Source: Lentisphaerota bacterium (GTDB lineage Bacteria > Verrucomicrobiota > Lentisphaeria > Oligosphaerales > Oligosphaeraceae). From it: a stretch of DNA of 6,639 nucleotides. The stretch covers positions 1-6,639 of the forward strand of contig JAAZIZ010000002.1 in assembly GCA_012800565.1 (NCBI GenBank), written 5' to 3'. The notes under the pieces are model-generated. The model was not told the origin of the DNA, ran no database searches, and worked only from the letters and a program-made list of their open reading frames with translations. Below are positions 5,638 through 6,639 of this stretch, piece by piece (position 1 is the stretch's first letter; each line of letters opens with the position of its first letter). A program made the position numbers and the translations under genes.

Positions 5638-5694
5638 CCCATTGTCCCATTGTCCCATCCATACGTCTCATGCGTCCCATACGTCCCATACCAT
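5638..5694 (-). repeat. Degenerate 8-9 bp tandem repeat
   Basis: On the plus strand units of the form CCCATTGT and CCCATACGT follow one another, with variants such as CTCATGCGT and shortened units (TATGGGACG-like on the minus strand). About six or seven units are visible. The unit length drifts between about 6 and 9, so it is not a coding repeat. No function is apparent. Confidence 0.6.
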
Positions 5695-5760
5695 CCCCCG
5701 CGCCGGAGGCGCGGCACTATCCTGCCCCCGGTATGCGCCGCCCTGGGCGTGGTGGAGATG

Positions 5761-5795
5761 AAAAGCGGGCACGGGCTTTCAACCCGTGCCCGCTT
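5761..5795 (-). terminator. Terminator of the YDG-repeat protein gene
   Basis: A perfect 13-bp stem (AAGCGGGCACGGG/CCCGTGCCCGCTT) with a 7-base loop ends on the minus strand in four T (5761-5764, two of them in the stem). It lies about 70 bases past the stop codon at 5865. The T-run is short, but the stem is very stable, so it is a likely intrinsic terminator for the leftward gene. Confidence 0.7.
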
Positions 5796-5798
5796 CGG

Positions 5799-5828
5799 CC
5801 CGTGCCATTTTCTGCGCACCGGCACGGG
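5799..5828 (-). repeat. Second CCCGTGCC hairpin before the terminator
   Basis: CCCGTGCC (5799-5806) and GGCACGGG (5821-5828) form an 8-bp stem with a 14-base loop, using the same octamer that forms the core of the adjacent terminator stem. With the terminator this makes two hairpins in a row downstream of the YDG gene. Arms can be exchanged between the two, so alternative folds are possible. Confidence 0.5.
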
Positions 5829-5864
5829 TGTACCACGGACGGCGGCGATTGCCGCGCCGCTGTC

Positions 5865-6639
5865 TTACTGCCAGAACCAGGCTGCGCTGCCCGCCGGCAA
5901 TTTCTCGCCAGGCGGGATCAGGATGAAAGCGTTGCCATCCCAGACCCATACCTGCACGCCTTCAGGCACGACATAGTCTTCTGCCGGCGGGCCAGTCATG
6001 ATCCAGGCGTTGTCAATGAATGGCGGCTCCCAGGCCGGCTGGTCAAAGCGCTTCAGGCCATGCAGGGAAACGACATCTTGGTTGCGGTTGAAGACCCAGA
6101 AGGATTCACCGTAGCCGGGAGTCCCCCGCTGGATTTGCAGCGTTGAATCCTTGAACGCCATCACGCTTAAGTCAGCCCAGGCGACGACTGATTCGGCAGT
6201 CAGGTTGTCGAGGCGCATAACCAGCATGCTCCAGCCGACGGGGATGTCTTGGACATTATGCCGGATTTCAGCCTCGACGTCAGCGGCAAAAGCGATTGCG
6301 TAGTTGTCATCGTCATTGCCGGTGATGGTATAGTCATTGATGGTCACAAGCCATGTGCCGGGTTCGCTGTCAGCGAAGCTGGCCGTAACGGCCGCCATTG
6401 CCAGGTTGTCGTTGCCGACCAGGCCCGAGAAAGCGAAGTCACGGACGGTCGCAACGGTGGTGCCATCGTACTCCTTGTCCTCCGCCGTGAAACCGACTGT
6501 AATCGGCTTGGGCGTGATTTTGGCCTTGATGTCAGCGGCAGGCGTCAGGTTGTAGTTGCCATCATCATTGCCGGTGATGGTGAAGCCATCATTGATAGTC
6601 ACGACCCATTCGCCAGCCTTGCTTTCAGCGAAGTTCGCC
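5865..6639 (-). CDS. C-terminal part of a large YDG/MBG-repeat surface or secreted protein (5' end outside the window)
   Basis: Open to the window edge with no start visible: 257 residues are seen, numbered here from the edge. A GTG at 6602 is in frame but lies inside a repeat, so it is not a real start. Residues 1-125 or so are two successive beta repeats of about 84 residues with shared motifs TIND..TITGNDD.NY and a KEYDGTT segment (55-61). This is the style of YDG/MBG Ig-like domains found in long bacterial surface proteins and adhesins. The rest is tryptophan-rich: IPVGWSMLVMRL (near 132-143), YGESFWVFNRN (near 176-186), then VWVWDGNAFILIPPGEKLPAG and a WFWQ end. This resembles the GWN.L...GxGYWV terminal modules of exported proteins. 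No LPXTG or other sorting signal and no terminal membrane segment is seen. The partner or ligand is unknown. It is followed by its own terminator and is probably a separate unit from the fucosidase operon. Confidence 0.87.
   Translation of the reverse strand, partial: ANFAESKAGEWVVTINDGFTITGNDDGNYNLTPAADIKAKITPKPITVGFTAEDKEYDGTTVATVRDFAFSGLVGNDNLAMAAVTASFADSEPGTWLVTINDYTITGNDDDNYAIAFAADVEAEIRHNVQDIPVGWSMLVMRLDNLTAESVVAWADLSVMAFKDSTLQIQRGTPGYGESFWVFNRNQDVVSLHGLKRFDQPAWEPPFIDNAWIMTGPPAEDYVVPEGVQVWVWDGNAFILIPPGEKLPAGSAAWFWQ
6301..6639 (-). repeat. Intragenic DNA repeat encoding YDG-type units
   Basis: The segments 6301-6384 and 6553-6639 are clearly alike at the nucleotide level (for example ATTGCCGGTGATGGT and TCAGCGAAG in both), offset by 252-255 bases, that is 84-85 codons. 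One codon is gained or lost between them. The conservation of DNA as well as protein points to fairly recent duplication of the unit. Confidence 0.7.

Noticed and set aside
5404..5825. Minus-strand frames that translate the tandem repeat into GTYGTHETYG-like peptides
   Set aside because: The repeat unit changes length and so does not keep frame, and no start signal or conserved domain is present.
5518..5976. Plus-strand frame of 152 codons (and an overlapping one at 5529-6146)
   Set aside because: It consists of translated palindromes and the CCCATACGT-type repeat, then runs antisense into the YDG gene. It is almost surely spurious.

Overview
The window is a GC-rich bacterial fragment in which every credible gene lies on the minus strand, so the gene order below is given from high to low coordinate. 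Its mix is a GH29 fucosidase, small secreted beta-sandwich proteins, a large YDG-repeat surface protein, and non-coding DNA full of short palindromes and degenerate short tandem repeats. This fits a member of the PVC group (Lentisphaerota/Verrucomicrobiota-like, perhaps gut-associated). That placement is an impression from gene style and repeats. No marker gene is present to prove it.

Right end (about 5865-6639): the 3' end of a large repeat protein with YDG/MBG-type beta repeats and a tryptophan-rich C-terminal module, open to the window edge. A strong hairpin terminator follows about 70 bases after its stop. Middle (about 4982-5864): some 880 bases without a convincing gene. From right to left this stretch holds the terminator and a second CCCGTGCC hairpin, an 8-9 bp degenerate tandem repeat, two copies of a 40-bp element built around an 18-nt palindrome (plus a third palindrome copy), and a run of small hairpins that ends in an intrinsic terminator. 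Last comes a leader of about 150 bases before the next gene.

Left part (28-4981): five genes with gaps of 15 to 47 bases, which look like one operon. In order of transcription they are a cytoplasmic GH29 alpha-L-fucosidase, a membrane protein with an HExxH zinc-peptidase motif, a small secreted protein of unknown function, a half-size UPF0016/GDT1-type cation transporter, and a YejE-type oligopeptide ABC permease with a large extra domain. The rest of the peptide transporter (YejA, YejB, YejF equivalents) is not in the window; the ATPase could lie just beyond the left edge.

A possible joint role is uptake and trimming of fucosylated (glyco)peptides: permease for import, fucosidase for the sugar, peptidase for the peptide or for envelope quality control. 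This is inferred only from co-location. The observations most worth checking are the YejE insertion, the HELCH membrane protein, the palindromic repeat family with a compensatory base pair, and the hairpin array with its orphan terminator.
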